NCBI GenBank assembly: GCA_016283075.1
Contig: JAEEMF010000046.1
Coordinates: forward strand, 1-29,377
Source: Bacilli bacterium
GTDB taxonomy: Bacteria; Bacillota_I; Bacilli_A; RF39; UBA660
Length of the DNA: 29,377 nt
Reading direction: 5' to 3'
Shown one piece after another: positions 1 through 7,354 of this stretch; the stretch's first letter is position 1; the number at the start of each line of letters is the position of its first letter. The notes below the pieces were generated by a model. It was not told where the DNA came from. It did not search any database and was given only the letters and a program-made list of their open reading frames with translations. Position numbers and translations under genes: made by a program.

Positions 1-960
1 GATTTAAATGATATCTTAGATGATGCTGAAAAAGGTATTTTAAATGTTGTAAAAACAAGAAAAGGTTCTGAATTTAAAACTATTCAAGAAGTACTTTTAA
101 AAACTCAATCAGATTTAGAAATTCTTGCTAGAAATAAAGGAGAAATTACTGGTTTATCTACAGGCTTCTATGAACTTGATAAAGTAACTTCAGGATTACA
201 TCCAAATGAACTTATAATTATTGCAGCACGTCCTGCTATGGGTAAAACTGCCTTTGCTTTAAATCTTGCTACTAATATAGCAATGAATCAAAGTAAAGCT
301 GTAGCTTTATTTAACATGGAAATGGGTGCTGAACAGTTAGCAATTCGTATGCTTGCTTCTGCAGGGCAAATTGAACAAAATAAATTAAAAAGAGGATATT
401 TTGAACATAATGATTGGAAGAGAATTAATGAAGCGATGAGTAGACTTGGAGATACTAAGTTGTTTATTGATGATACACCTGGTATGACTATGTCAGAAAT
501 TAAGGCTAAATGTCGTAGACTTGCTAGTCAAAAAGATGGTCTTGCTATAGTTATTATCGACTACTTAACATTAATTCAAGGTTCTTCAAAGTATTCTGGT
601 AATAGACAACAAGAAGTATCTGAAATATCTCGTTCTCTTAAAACAATGGCTATGGAACTTGAAGTACCAGTTATTGCTTTAGCACAGTTATCGCGTGGTG
701 TTGAAGGTAGAGACGATAAAAGACCACTTCTTAGTGACTTAAGAGAATCTGGATCTATCGAACAAGATGCTGATATAGTAGCATTCTTATATCGTGATGA
801 TTACTATAATAAACAAGCTGCTGAAGATTCACAAATTAGTCAAAGTGAATTTATTATAGCTAAACATCGTAATGGTCCTACTAAAACAATTCCTCTTATC
901 TTTAAGAGAAATACTAGTACATTTGAAAACTTTATTAATAAAGAAAATAGTGAAGAATAG
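1..960 (+). CDS. dnaB: Replicative DNA helicase DnaB, 3' part
   Basis: The hexameric helicase unwinds DNA at the replication fork and works with primase. The reading frame is open from base 1, so the first ATG seen (238) is internal and the true start lies upstream of the window. The visible 319 residues are the end of the linker and the RecA-like C-terminal ATPase domain. The Walker A motif ARPAMGKT lies at 226-249, a Walker B-like strand (IVIIDY) is near 547, and the conserved LSDLRESGSIEQDAD and KHRNGP motifs follow. The product ends in a short Glu-rich tail. The next gene begins 13 bases downstream, so both are probably cotranscribed. In Bacillus dnaB lies a few genes upstream of walJ and rlmH, which is also the order here. 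Only the 5' end is missing; no damage is seen. Confidence 0.96.
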   Translation, partial: DLNDILDDAEKGILNVVKTRKGSEFKTIQEVLLKTQSDLEILARNKGEITGLSTGFYELDKVTSGLHPNELIIIAARPAMGKTAFALNLATNIAMNQSKAVALFNMEMGAEQLAIRMLASAGQIEQNKLKRGYFEHNDWKRINEAMSRLGDTKLFIDDTPGMTMSEIKAKCRRLASQKDGLAIVIIDYLTLIQGSSKYSGNRQQEVSEISRSLKTMAMELEVPVIALAQLSRGVEGRDDKRPLLSDLRESGSIEQDADIVAFLYRDDYYNKQAAEDSQISQSEFIIAKHRNGPTKTIPLIFKRNTSTFENFINKENSEE

Positions 961-973
961 AAAAAGGTGATCT

Positions 974-2464
974 ATGAAAAAAGTAGCAGCGGGATTAATT
1001 TCATTAATCGTTGGTTGTTTCGTATTTTTTCTAGGGGTTGATACAAGAGCAAAATTAATACCAAATTACTTATATAGAGTTTATCTAGATGATCAAGTAA
1101 TTGGTGTTGTAGATTCAAAAATTGAACTTGAAAAATATATTGATGAAAGAGAATCTAGTTTAAAGGATAAATATAGTGTAGATGATGTACATGTTCCTAA
1201 TGGACTTGAAGTTAGAAAAGTAATTACCTTCTCTGATGAAAAGAACTCCGTTGAGGAAATATATAATAAAATATCTGAATTAAGAAGTTTTACTATTGAT
1301 GGATATCAATATACTATAAAGAAAAAAGTTGAAGATGAAGAAGGAAAAGAAACTGAAGAAGATGTTTATATCTATACAGTTGATGAAAAAGTATTTGATG
1401 AATCAATTACTAATGTTGTAAAAGCCTTCGTTGGTGAAAAAAATCTTACAAACTTTGTAAATAATACTCAAGAAAAAGTAGTAGAAACTGGTTCAACATA
1501 TAATGATATTTATATAGATAATGAAATTACTCATAAAGCAGTAAGAATATCTTCTGATGAGACTATTTTTACTAATAGTGATGATTTATCACAATATTTA
1601 TTATTCTCTAATATTAAAAATAGGAAAAAGTACATTGTTAAAAAAGGAGATACCATTTCTTCAGTATCAGATAAAAATCATATCAACGTTGAAGAGTTTT
1701 TAATATCAAATCCTGATTTTACATCAAAAGATAACATGCTTTATGAAGGTCAGGTTGTTACAGTTGACTACCCTGATCCTATAGTTGATGTTATTGTAAA
1801 TATAATTGAAGTTAAGGATGAAGTATCTAAATATAAAGTTGAAGAACATGAAAACAGTTCTCTTAATATGGGAATTGAAAAAGTTATTCAAGAAGGTCAA
1901 GATGGTATGAATAGAGTTACCAATAAGATCTTATATCGTAATGGTTTAATAGAAGGTACTGTTAACTTAAATACAGAGGAAATTAAACCAACAGTTAATA
2001 AGATTGTTGATATTGGTACTAGATATGTATCAGGTGTTGGTGGTAGATATTGGACAATGCCAACTAGAGGTATGATATCTGCTCAATTTGGTGAATGGCG
2101 TTATTCTGTTGCAAGACGTGGTCGTTATCGTCATACAGGTGTTGATATAGCAGGTGCAACATGGACTCCGGTATATGCTGCAAATAATGGTGTAATTACA
2201 ATGCTTACTTCATCATATGGTACATACGGGTTATTTATAGCTATTAATCATAATAATGGTTATGGTACAGCATATGGACACTTAGCTGGTTTTGCAAGTG
2301 GTCTTAAAGTTGGATCTGTCGTAGAACGTGGTCAATTAATTGGATATATGGGTAATACAGGTGGTTCATCTGGTACTCACCTTCACTTTGAAGCATACTA
2401 TGGTGGTTCACATCCAGGTTATGATGAATCTCGTTACTTTAACGGATTAAGTTTATTTAGATGA
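974..2464 (+). CDS. Cell-wall M23 endopeptidase with LysM and G5 domains
   Basis: A 496-residue exported or membrane-anchored murein hydrolase, expected to cut peptide cross-links in peptidoglycan. In order: a hydrophobic N-terminal segment (about residues 5-25, signal anchor), a long acidic extracellular region, a LysM domain near 219-266 (starts YIVKKGDTISSV), a G5-like domain near 272-350, and a C-terminal M23 domain. The zinc and catalytic residues are in place: H387 and D391 in HTGVD, and H469 and H471 in HLH, with YGHLAG between them. The start follows AAAAAGGTGATCT, a strong match to the AGGTGATC part of the anti-SD complement. The gene overlaps walJ by four bases (ATGA), suggesting translational coupling and a shared cell-wall role. 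The exact bond cut cannot be told from sequence. The family assignment is firm; no specific gene name is justified. Confidence 0.93.
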   Translation: MKKVAAGLISLIVGCFVFFLGVDTRAKLIPNYLYRVYLDDQVIGVVDSKIELEKYIDERESSLKDKYSVDDVHVPNGLEVRKVITFSDEKNSVEEIYNKISELRSFTIDGYQYTIKKKVEDEEGKETEEDVYIYTVDEKVFDESITNVVKAFVGEKNLTNFVNNTQEKVVETGSTYNDIYIDNEITHKAVRISSDETIFTNSDDLSQYLLFSNIKNRKKYIVKKGDTISSVSDKNHINVEEFLISNPDFTSKDNMLYEGQVVTVDYPDPIVDVIVNIIEVKDEVSKYKVEEHENSSLNMGIEKVIQEGQDGMNRVTNKILYRNGLIEGTVNLNTEEIKPTVNKIVDIGTRYVSGVGGRYWTMPTRGMISAQFGEWRYSVARRGRYRHTGVDIAGATWTPVYAANNGVITMLTSSYGTYGLFIAINHNNGYGTAYGHLAGFASGLKVGSVVERGQLIGYMGNTGGSSGTHLHFEAYYGGSHPGYDESRYFNGLSLFR

Positions 2465-3207
2465 TAAAATTTAGTGTATTATCAAGTGGATCTAAAGGAA
2501 ATTGTACTTATATTGAAATAAATAATCATAAATATTTATTAGATATAGGAACCAATTTCCTTTATACTAATTCCAAATTAAAAGAACTGGATGTTGACTT
2601 TAAAGATATTGAAGGAATATTTATTACCCATTTACATATAGACCATATTGGTGGATTAAAAAGATTCTTAAAAGAACATGATTGTAAAGTATATCTTACT
2701 GAAAAAATGTTTGAAAATATAACAGATAAACCAAATAATGCTGTTATATATGAAGATATAATACCTTTTGATGGTTATAGTATTGAAACTATAAAGTTAT
2801 CACATGATACACCTGACTGTAGAGGTTATATCTTTAGTGATAATAATTCATCACTTGTTTATATTACTGATACAGGATATATAAATAAGAAATATTTTGA
2901 TAAACTAAAAAATAGAACAGCATATATACTAGAAAGTAATCACGATGTAGACATGCTTATGAATTCCAAAAGATTCTATCCTTTAAAGATGAGAATTCTT
3001 GGAGATGAAGGACATATTTGTAATAAAGATTGTGCTTACTATCTTTCTAATTTTATTGGAGATTCTACTAAGATGGTAATACTTGCTCATCTTAGTGAAG
3101 AATGCAATACTCCTGAACTAGCTTATAATGAAACAGTTACTATTATTAATGATAAAGATTTATTGATTGCTAAGCAAAACGAAAGAACTGAGTTGATAGA
3201 ATTATGA
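2461..3207 (+). CDS. walJ: Metallo-beta-lactamase-fold hydrolase, WalJ/YycJ family
   Basis: A 248-residue cytoplasmic metallo-beta-lactamase-fold protein. The opening FSVLSSGSKGNCTYIE is typical of WalJ/YycJ. The metal-binding motif THLHIDH gives H57, H59, D61 and H62; further ligands are likely the His in LSHDT, the Asp in ITDTGY and the His in LAHLSEE. In Bacillus and Streptococcus the family is linked to the WalRK cell-wall system and is predicted to have nuclease-like activity. It sits between a murein hydrolase and rlmH, and overlaps both by four bases (ATGA at 2461 and at 3204), so the three form a tightly coupled operon. No walR or walK gene lies in this window. Length is slightly below the Bacillus protein (about 264). 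Family is clear; the substrate is not known. Confidence 0.88.
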   Translation: MIKFSVLSSGSKGNCTYIEINNHKYLLDIGTNFLYTNSKLKELDVDFKDIEGIFITHLHIDHIGGLKRFLKEHDCKVYLTEKMFENITDKPNNAVIYEDIIPFDGYSIETIKLSHDTPDCRGYIFSDNNSSLVYITDTGYINKKYFDKLKNRTAYILESNHDVDMLMNSKRFYPLKMRILGDEGHICNKDCAYYLSNFIGDSTKMVILAHLSEECNTPELAYNETVTIINDKDLLIAKQNERTELIEL

Positions 3208-3659
3208 TAAAAATAATTTGTGTAGGGAAAATTAAAGAGAAGTTTTTTAGAGATGCTATAGAAGAGTATAAAAAAAGAATATCTAAATATACTAAATTAG
3301 ATATAGTAGAACTTCCAGATTATGACTATGATAATAAATCTATAGTACTTGAAAAAGAAAGAGATAATATAATTAAATATATATCAAATAAAGACTATGT
3401 AATTACTATGGAAATAGAAGGAAACTTTTTATCAAGTGGAGAACTTGCTAATAAAATAGATAATACTTTTATTAATTATCCTAATATAACGTTTGTTATA
3501 GGTGGATCTTATGGTCTTCATGATGATATAAAAAAATTATCTAATTATAAATTATCTTTTTCTAAATTAACATTTCCTCATCAACTTTTTAGAGTAATAT
3601 TACTCGAACAAATATATCGTTCATTTAAAATAAATAATAACGAAAACTATCATAAATAA
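3204..3659 (+). CDS. rlmH: 23S rRNA pseudouridine-1915 N3-methyltransferase RlmH
   Basis: RlmH uses S-adenosylmethionine to methylate pseudouridine 1915 in helix 69 of 23S rRNA on assembled 70S ribosomes. The 151-residue product carries the SPOUT signatures: FVIGGSYGLHDDI (SAM-binding trefoil knot), LSFSKLTFPHQLFRVIL, and a C-terminus ending in YHK. Family members are usually 155-160 residues, so the protein is complete. It overlaps the walJ stop codon (ATGA) and has no separate Shine-Dalgarno site of note, so translation is probably coupled. It is the last gene of the operon; an intrinsic terminator begins at its stop codon. The walJ-rlmH neighbourhood is conserved in Bacilli. Confidence 0.95.
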   Translation: MIKIICVGKIKEKFFRDAIEEYKKRISKYTKLDIVELPDYDYDNKSIVLEKERDNIIKYISNKDYVITMEIEGNFLSSGELANKIDNTFINYPNITFVIGGSYGLHDDIKKLSNYKLSFSKLTFPHQLFRVILLEQIYRSFKINNNENYHK

Positions 3660-3685
3660 CCTGCTTTTTACAGGTTATTTTTCTT
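3656..3685 (+). terminator. Intrinsic terminator after rlmH
   Basis: Perfect 8-bp stem ATAACCTG / CAGGTTAT around a 7-base loop (CTTTTTA), followed by a T-rich tail. The stem overlaps the rlmH stop codon. Confidence 0.9.
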
Positions 3686-3750
3686 TTATGTAAATATACT
3701 ATATTTTTCAAAAATATTACTTTATCATTATATATTTACACTTATAATAT

Positions 3751-3802
3751 TTGATTTTTTTCTTAAAAACATATATAATTATATAGGAAGGTTTAATAAA
3801 CC
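3751..3802 (+). promoter_or_regulatory. murA promoter with a 5' leader hairpin
   Basis: TTGATT (3751-3756), 17-base spacer, TATAAT (3774-3779). Transcription would start near 3786, so the leader begins almost at once with the small hairpin GGTTT-AAT-AAACC (3790-3802). The hairpin abuts the ribosome binding site GGAGG (3803-3807). Such a 5' hairpin could protect the mRNA end or modulate access to the site; that is inference. Confidence 0.65.
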
Positions 3803-3813
3803 GGAGGTAAAAT

Positions 3814-5067
3814 ATGAATAAAATTATAATTGAAGGAAACAACATATTATCAGGTGAAATAAGTATAAGTGGTGCTAAAAATAGTGCTGTTGCTCTTGTT
3901 CCTGCATCGCTACTTTCTGATGATATAGTTGAAATAGATAATATTCCTAATATAACTGATATTGATGCATTAAATGAAATTCTTAAGTATTTAGGGGCAA
4001 AAGTAAAAAGAGATGGTTCTTTAATGACTATCGATTCTACTAATATTAAGAATAAGGAAATACCTGAAAGTATTTCAAGTAAACTTAGAGCTTCTTATTA
4101 CTTTATGTCTTCCCTACTTGGAAAGTTTAAACATGTTGAAATGTATTTTCCAGGAGGATGCTCTATAGGTGCTAGACCTATTGATCAAACACTTAAAGGA
4201 TTTAGAGCACTAGGTGCTACTGTTATTGAAGAAGGTAATAAATTCATTATTGATGCTGAAGAATTAGTTGGTGGTAATGTTACACTAGATGTTCCAAGTG
4301 TTGGTGCTACTATCAATACAATTCTTGCATCAGTTAAAGCAAAAGGTAGAACAGTTATTAATAATGCTGCTAAAGAACCAGAAATTGTTAATGTAGCTAC
4401 ATTTTTAAATCAAATGGGAGCAAATATTAAAGGCGCTGGTACTAGTAAGATTATTATTAATGGTGTTGAAAAATTAGGCAAATGTTATTCAGAAGTTATT
4501 CCTGATAGAATTGAAGCAGGTACTTATATAGTTGCTGGTGCTTTAGCAGGAGATAAATTGAAAATATCTAATATTATTCCAGAACATGTCGGTGCTCTAC
4601 TTTCTAAATTAAAAGAAATAGGTGTTGATATGGAAGTTGGAGAAGATTATGTTGTTGTATCTAAAACAGATAATTTAAAACCAGTTAGAATAAAAACTCT
4701 AGGTTATCCTGGATTTGCAACTGATTTACAACAAATAATAACTCCCCTACTTGCAACTTGTAATGGTAAATCAGTACTTGAAGAAACTATTTATGAAAAT
4801 AGATTCCAAAATGTACCTTATTTAAATGATATGGGAGCTAACATCGAAATAAATGGTCGTAAGATATTTATAAATGGCCCTACTACATTTAAAGGTGCAA
4901 CTGTTAAAGCTACAGATCTTAGAGCTGGTGCTTGTCTTGTTATAGCAGGTCTTGCTGCTGAAGGTAAAACAACTATTACAAATGTTGAATATGTATTAAG
5001 AGGATATGAAAATATCATCGAAAAGCTTACAAATGTAGGTGCTAAACTTAAAATGGAAGAAGAATAA
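3814..5067 (+). CDS. murA: UDP-N-acetylglucosamine 1-carboxyvinyltransferase MurA
   Basis: MurA transfers enolpyruvate from PEP to UDP-GlcNAc, the first committed step of peptidoglycan synthesis, in the cytoplasm. The 417-residue product has the whole EPSP-synthase-like fold. K22 and N23 (SGAKN) bind substrate, and C116 in FPGGCSIGARP is the catalytic cysteine that fosfomycin alkylates, so the enzyme should be fosfomycin-sensitive at this position. C-terminal LRAGACLVIAGLAAEG is also typical. The ATG follows CCGGAGGTAAAAT. The gene has its own promoter and stands alone between two promoters, with only a weak A/T-only hairpin behind it. Many Bacillota carry two murA copies; nothing here tells which paralogue this is. 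Confidence 0.96.
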   Translation: MNKIIIEGNNILSGEISISGAKNSAVALVPASLLSDDIVEIDNIPNITDIDALNEILKYLGAKVKRDGSLMTIDSTNIKNKEIPESISSKLRASYYFMSSLLGKFKHVEMYFPGGCSIGARPIDQTLKGFRALGATVIEEGNKFIIDAEELVGGNVTLDVPSVGATINTILASVKAKGRTVINNAAKEPEIVNVATFLNQMGANIKGAGTSKIIINGVEKLGKCYSEVIPDRIEAGTYIVAGALAGDKLKISNIIPEHVGALLSKLKEIGVDMEVGEDYVVVSKTDNLKPVRIKTLGYPGFATDLQQIITPLLATCNGKSVLEETIYENRFQNVPYLNDMGANIEINGRKIFINGPTTFKGATVKATDLRAGACLVIAGLAAEGKTTITNVEYVLRGYENIIEKLTNVGAKLKMEEE

Positions 5068-5088
5068 TACTAAAAAGCATTATTTTTG

Positions 5089-5118
5089 TTGACTTTAAAA
5101 CAATAATATTGTTATAAT
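5089..5118 (+). promoter_or_regulatory. rpmE promoter
   Basis: TTGACT (5089-5094), an 18-base spacer and a perfect TATAAT (5113-5118). Transcription would begin near 5125, leaving a leader of about 55 bases before rpmE. Confidence 0.8.
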
Positions 5119-5124
5119 ATAGGA

Positions 5125-5179
5125 GCAAAATTACTATGACTGAGAAATTTTTAAGTCATGGCGGAAGGAGATAAGATTT
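5125..5179 (+). promoter_or_regulatory. Structured leader of rpmE, possible L31 autoregulatory element
   Basis: The short leader contains the inverted repeat ATGACT-gagaaattttta-AGTCAT (about 5136-5159) just upstream of the ribosome binding site GGAAGGAGAT. Bacterial L31 genes often carry leader structures that bind L31 and shut off translation, and an L31-Firmicutes class has been described. I see a hairpin in the right place but cannot confirm the class. Confidence 0.4.
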
Positions 5180-5386
5180 ATGAAAAAGAATATCCATCCA
5201 GAATACGTTGATTGCAAAGTAACTTGTGCTTGTGGAAACACTTTCACAGTTAAATCTAGCAAATCAGAAATGTATGTAGAAGTTTGTGACAAATGTCATC
5301 CATTCTACTCTGGTAACAAAGAAACTGCTTCTAAAGCAGGACGTGTTGAAAAATTCAATCGTAAATATGGACTTGATCAAAAATAA
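5180..5386 (+). CDS. rpmE: 50S ribosomal protein L31, zinc-binding type
   Basis: L31 bridges the 50S and 30S subunits near the central protuberance. The 68-residue protein is of the zinc-binding (C+) form: C16 and C18 in TCACG, and C36 and C39 in CDKCHPF, form the likely metal site, followed by the conserved GRVEKFNRKYG. In Bacillus the zinc form is replaced by a Cys-free paralogue during zinc starvation; no paralogue is visible here. The ATG follows GGAAGGAGATAAGATTT. The gene is monocistronic, with its own promoter and a terminator overlapping its stop codon. Codon use (many AAC, TTC, GAC) is more biased than in the neighbours, as expected for a highly expressed gene. Confidence 0.97.
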   Translation: MKKNIHPEYVDCKVTCACGNTFTVKSSKSEMYVEVCDKCHPFYSGNKETASKAGRVEKFNRKYGLDQK

Positions 5387-5408
5387 TATAGCTTTGCTAT
5401 ATTTTTTT
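5386..5408 (+). terminator. Intrinsic terminator of rpmE
   Basis: Perfect stem ATATAGC-TTT-GCTATAT followed by TTTTTT. Confidence 0.92.
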
Positions 5409-5419
5409 GTAAACTGAAG

Positions 5420-5453
5420 CTGTCAAACAAGGTGTATAGTTTGACAGTTTTTT
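5420..5453 (+). terminator. Second intrinsic terminator behind rpmE
   Basis: Perfect 9-bp stem CTGTCAAAC / GTTTGACAG with a 10-base loop and TTTTTT tail. No gene lies between it and the first terminator at 5386-5408, so it is a backup terminator that insulates the promoter and RNA that follow. The 10-mer TGTCAAACAA of its left arm recurs at 5886-5895. Confidence 0.85.
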
Positions 5454-5464
5454 AATTTTATATA

Positions 5465-5493
5465 TTGTAAATTAAAAATGACCTAGCTATAAT
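5465..5493 (+). promoter_or_regulatory. Promoter of the candidate large RNA
   Basis: TTGTAA (5465-5470), exactly 17 bases, then a perfect TATAAT (5488-5493). The predicted start is near 5500. No reading frame of useful length follows for almost 700 bases, so this promoter most likely serves a non-coding RNA or a very long leader. Confidence 0.7.
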
Positions 5494-5499
5494 GAAAAT

Positions 5500-6170
5500 A
5501 GAAGGAGGACAGATAGATTGGTTAAGTAAAATATCCTACCTGATCAAACTGCGAGTAGATCAGATGGTAATGTTTGTGATACGTCAAGACCTAATGGTAC
5601 GGTAAACTTCAAGTTTAAGGGCAATTATGAAGTAAACCATTATAATTATTTAGGTATTTGATATATGCTTAAGAATATTTAAATATATTTATTGGTTTAT
5701 ATATATTTATTCGACTTCATAAATTATTAGTTATCTTTAAACTATTTTACTTAAAATGCAGGTTATTAATTATTACATTGGGCCGTAATAATTATAATTA
5801 ATAATTCTATTTGGGCATTGAATTATTAGTTATTAAAATCTGTAAAGTAATTTATAAAATTTATAAAAGAATAAAATTAAATAGTGTCAAACAAATAATC
5901 AATTTAAACTTTAAAAGTTATCTTTTAAAAAAGATGTAATGATATATATAGTATCCAAGGAAATGGTATAAGAAATTAAAGATTTAAATTAGGGATCGAG
6001 AGATATATCGTTAAGGATCTATTAAATATTAATTAATCTATTTATTTAATTATTTTTAAATCCCAAAGAAATGGTAAGTTTATAGTGAGAATAAAGGGGA
6101 ATGTAGAGAATTATAATTAAGTTTTTGGAATAGTTAATATATTATTAAATTTTAAATAAGGAATATTTAG
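5500..6170 (+). ncRNA. Candidate large structured RNA or extreme leader of the FIST operon
   Basis: The stretch from the rpmE terminators to the FIST gene (about 730 bases) holds no credible gene but much secondary structure. TTAAGTAAAATA (5522-5533) is exactly complementary to 5743-5754, closing a 230-base domain. Inside it are the hairpin CTGATC/GATCAG (5540-5563) and a two-tier hairpin AATGGT/ACCATT plus ACTTCA/TGAAGT (5593-5641). Outside it are a 10-bp hairpin (5767-5794), a 9-bp hairpin (5799-5828), small hairpins at 5908-5935, and GATTTAAA/TTTAAATC (5981-5988 with 6055-6062). Three loops contain GGGC, and CCAARGAAATGGTA occurs twice. There is no clear terminator before the FIST ribosome binding site (AGGAGG, 6170-6175), so it may be a free RNA or a leader. 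It does not look like tmRNA, RNase P, SRP RNA, T-box, c-di-GMP or B12 riboswitches. It could belong to a known large class (ROOL, GOLLD, OLE); I cannot tell. Confidence 0.6.
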
Positions 6171-6182
6171 GAGGATTGAAAA

Positions 6183-7343
6183 ATGAAATCTAATGTTGGA
6201 TATAGTACATTAGAAAATGCTTTTGAAGCTGGTAAAGAAACTGCTGAAAAAGCATTAAATGGAATTAAAAACGGGAAATTAGGAATGCTATATACTTCAG
6301 TTGATTATGATCAATCTGAAGTAATGAAAGGTGTTAAATCTGTAGTTGGAGATATGCCAGTTGTTGGATGTACTTCATCAGCTGCTATTATTGTTCCAGA
6401 CGGAGTTATAACATCTGATCATGGATTTGCAGGAATGCTAGTACTAGATGATGATAGTATGGTGGTTGCTGCAGCATCTAGTCCAGCTGGTAAAGATGCC
6501 AGAGCAATAGGACGTAAGGTTGCGGAAGAAGCTTTAGAAAAAGCTGGATTTGACTATGCACCATCTTATTATTATATGGTAGCTAGTCCAAAAGAAGAGG
6601 AATACTATAGTAAAGGTATTCAAGATGTTATAGGAGAAGTTCCATATTTTGGTGGATCTGCAGCAGATAATGCAGTTGCAGGAGACTGGTCTATATTTTT
6701 AAATGACAAATGTTTCTCTGATGGTGTTGCAGTTGTATTCTTCTATACAGAAAAACCGGTAGAAACAGTATTTACAGGAGCTTATAGAGAAAGTAATAAC
6801 GTGGGTATTATTACTAAAGTCGAAGGCGATCGTAAAATAATGGAAATTAATGGAAGACCTGCTCTTGAAGTATATTCTGAATGGGTTGGTACTCCAGTTG
6901 ATAAACTAAAAGGAATGGATTTACTTGTTGCTAGTATTCCAAAACCTTTAGGTATTAAAGATATTCAAGGTGACTTAACTGCTATACGTCACCCAATGGC
7001 TGGTAATGATGACTTATCAATATCAGTAGGAGCAAAAGTTGTTCCAAATACAGCTGTAATTCAAATGGAATCTACTATTGATGAAATGATAGATTCAACT
7101 GGGAATACAGTTAAAGAATTAAATAAAAAGTTAGAAGCTCCAGGTGCTTACTTCTTAATCCACTGTGGTGGACGCCGTTTGGGTATCGGTGACAGAATAG
7201 AAGAAGTTCATAAGCAATTAGTTAAAGAAACTAATGGAGTTCCATTCATAACAGTATTTACATTTGGTGAATATGGTTATAATGATCACACTCGTAATAC
7301 ATTAGGTGGTCTTATGTTATCGTTCACAGGATTTGAAAAATAG
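6183..7343 (+). CDS. FIST N/C-domain sensor protein
   Basis: A 386-residue soluble protein made only of FIST-N and FIST-C domains. Recognisable points are VVGCTSSAAI and PYFGGSAADN in the N-domain (about residues 30-220), and the FIST-C part with GAYFLIHCGGRR and a closing FTFGEYGYNDHTRNTLGGL. FIST domains were defined as sensory ligand-binding modules, often fused to histidine kinases or chemoreceptors, and were proposed to bind small molecules such as amino acids. Here no output domain is present. The ATG follows TTTAGGAGGATTGAAAA. The aldehyde dehydrogenase starts 11 bases after its stop, so both are translated from one mRNA. That suggests a sensing, chaperone-like or ligand-handling role tied to that enzyme; this is inference. 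Confidence 0.85.
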   Translation: MKSNVGYSTLENAFEAGKETAEKALNGIKNGKLGMLYTSVDYDQSEVMKGVKSVVGDMPVVGCTSSAAIIVPDGVITSDHGFAGMLVLDDDSMVVAAASSPAGKDARAIGRKVAEEALEKAGFDYAPSYYYMVASPKEEEYYSKGIQDVIGEVPYFGGSAADNAVAGDWSIFLNDKCFSDGVAVVFFYTEKPVETVFTGAYRESNNVGIITKVEGDRKIMEINGRPALEVYSEWVGTPVDKLKGMDLLVASIPKPLGIKDIQGDLTAIRHPMAGNDDLSISVGAKVVPNTAVIQMESTIDEMIDSTGNTVKELNKKLEAPGAYFLIHCGGRRLGIGDRIEEVHKQLVKETNGVPFITVFTFGEYGYNDHTRNTLGGLMLSFTGFEK

Positions 7344-7354
7344 GAGCATAGAGT

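Noticed and set aside
4818..5018. Minus-strand frames inside murA, the aldehyde dehydrogenase, the isomerase gene and the methyltransferase gene
   Set aside because: They lie antisense within strongly conserved genes and lack ribosome binding sites.
5502..5535. Strong ribosome binding site-like AAGGAGG (5502-5508) followed by the mini-frame TTG GTT AAG TAA
   Set aside because: A three-codon frame with a TTG start is not credible as a leader peptide; the site lies at the very 5' end of the candidate RNA and its role is unclear.
5500..6170. Group I or group II intron
   Set aside because: I looked for the group I P/Q/R/S core and for a group II domain V-like hairpin. The GGGATC...GGATCT segment near 5992-6021 only loosely resembles a short hairpin, no splice partner gene is split here, and no intron-encoded protein is present.
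5454..6182. Degraded protein gene (pseudogene) instead of an RNA
   Set aside because: No frame gives a recognisable protein fragment, stops are dense in all frames, and structure is nested and perfect in several places. A very old relic cannot be fully excluded.
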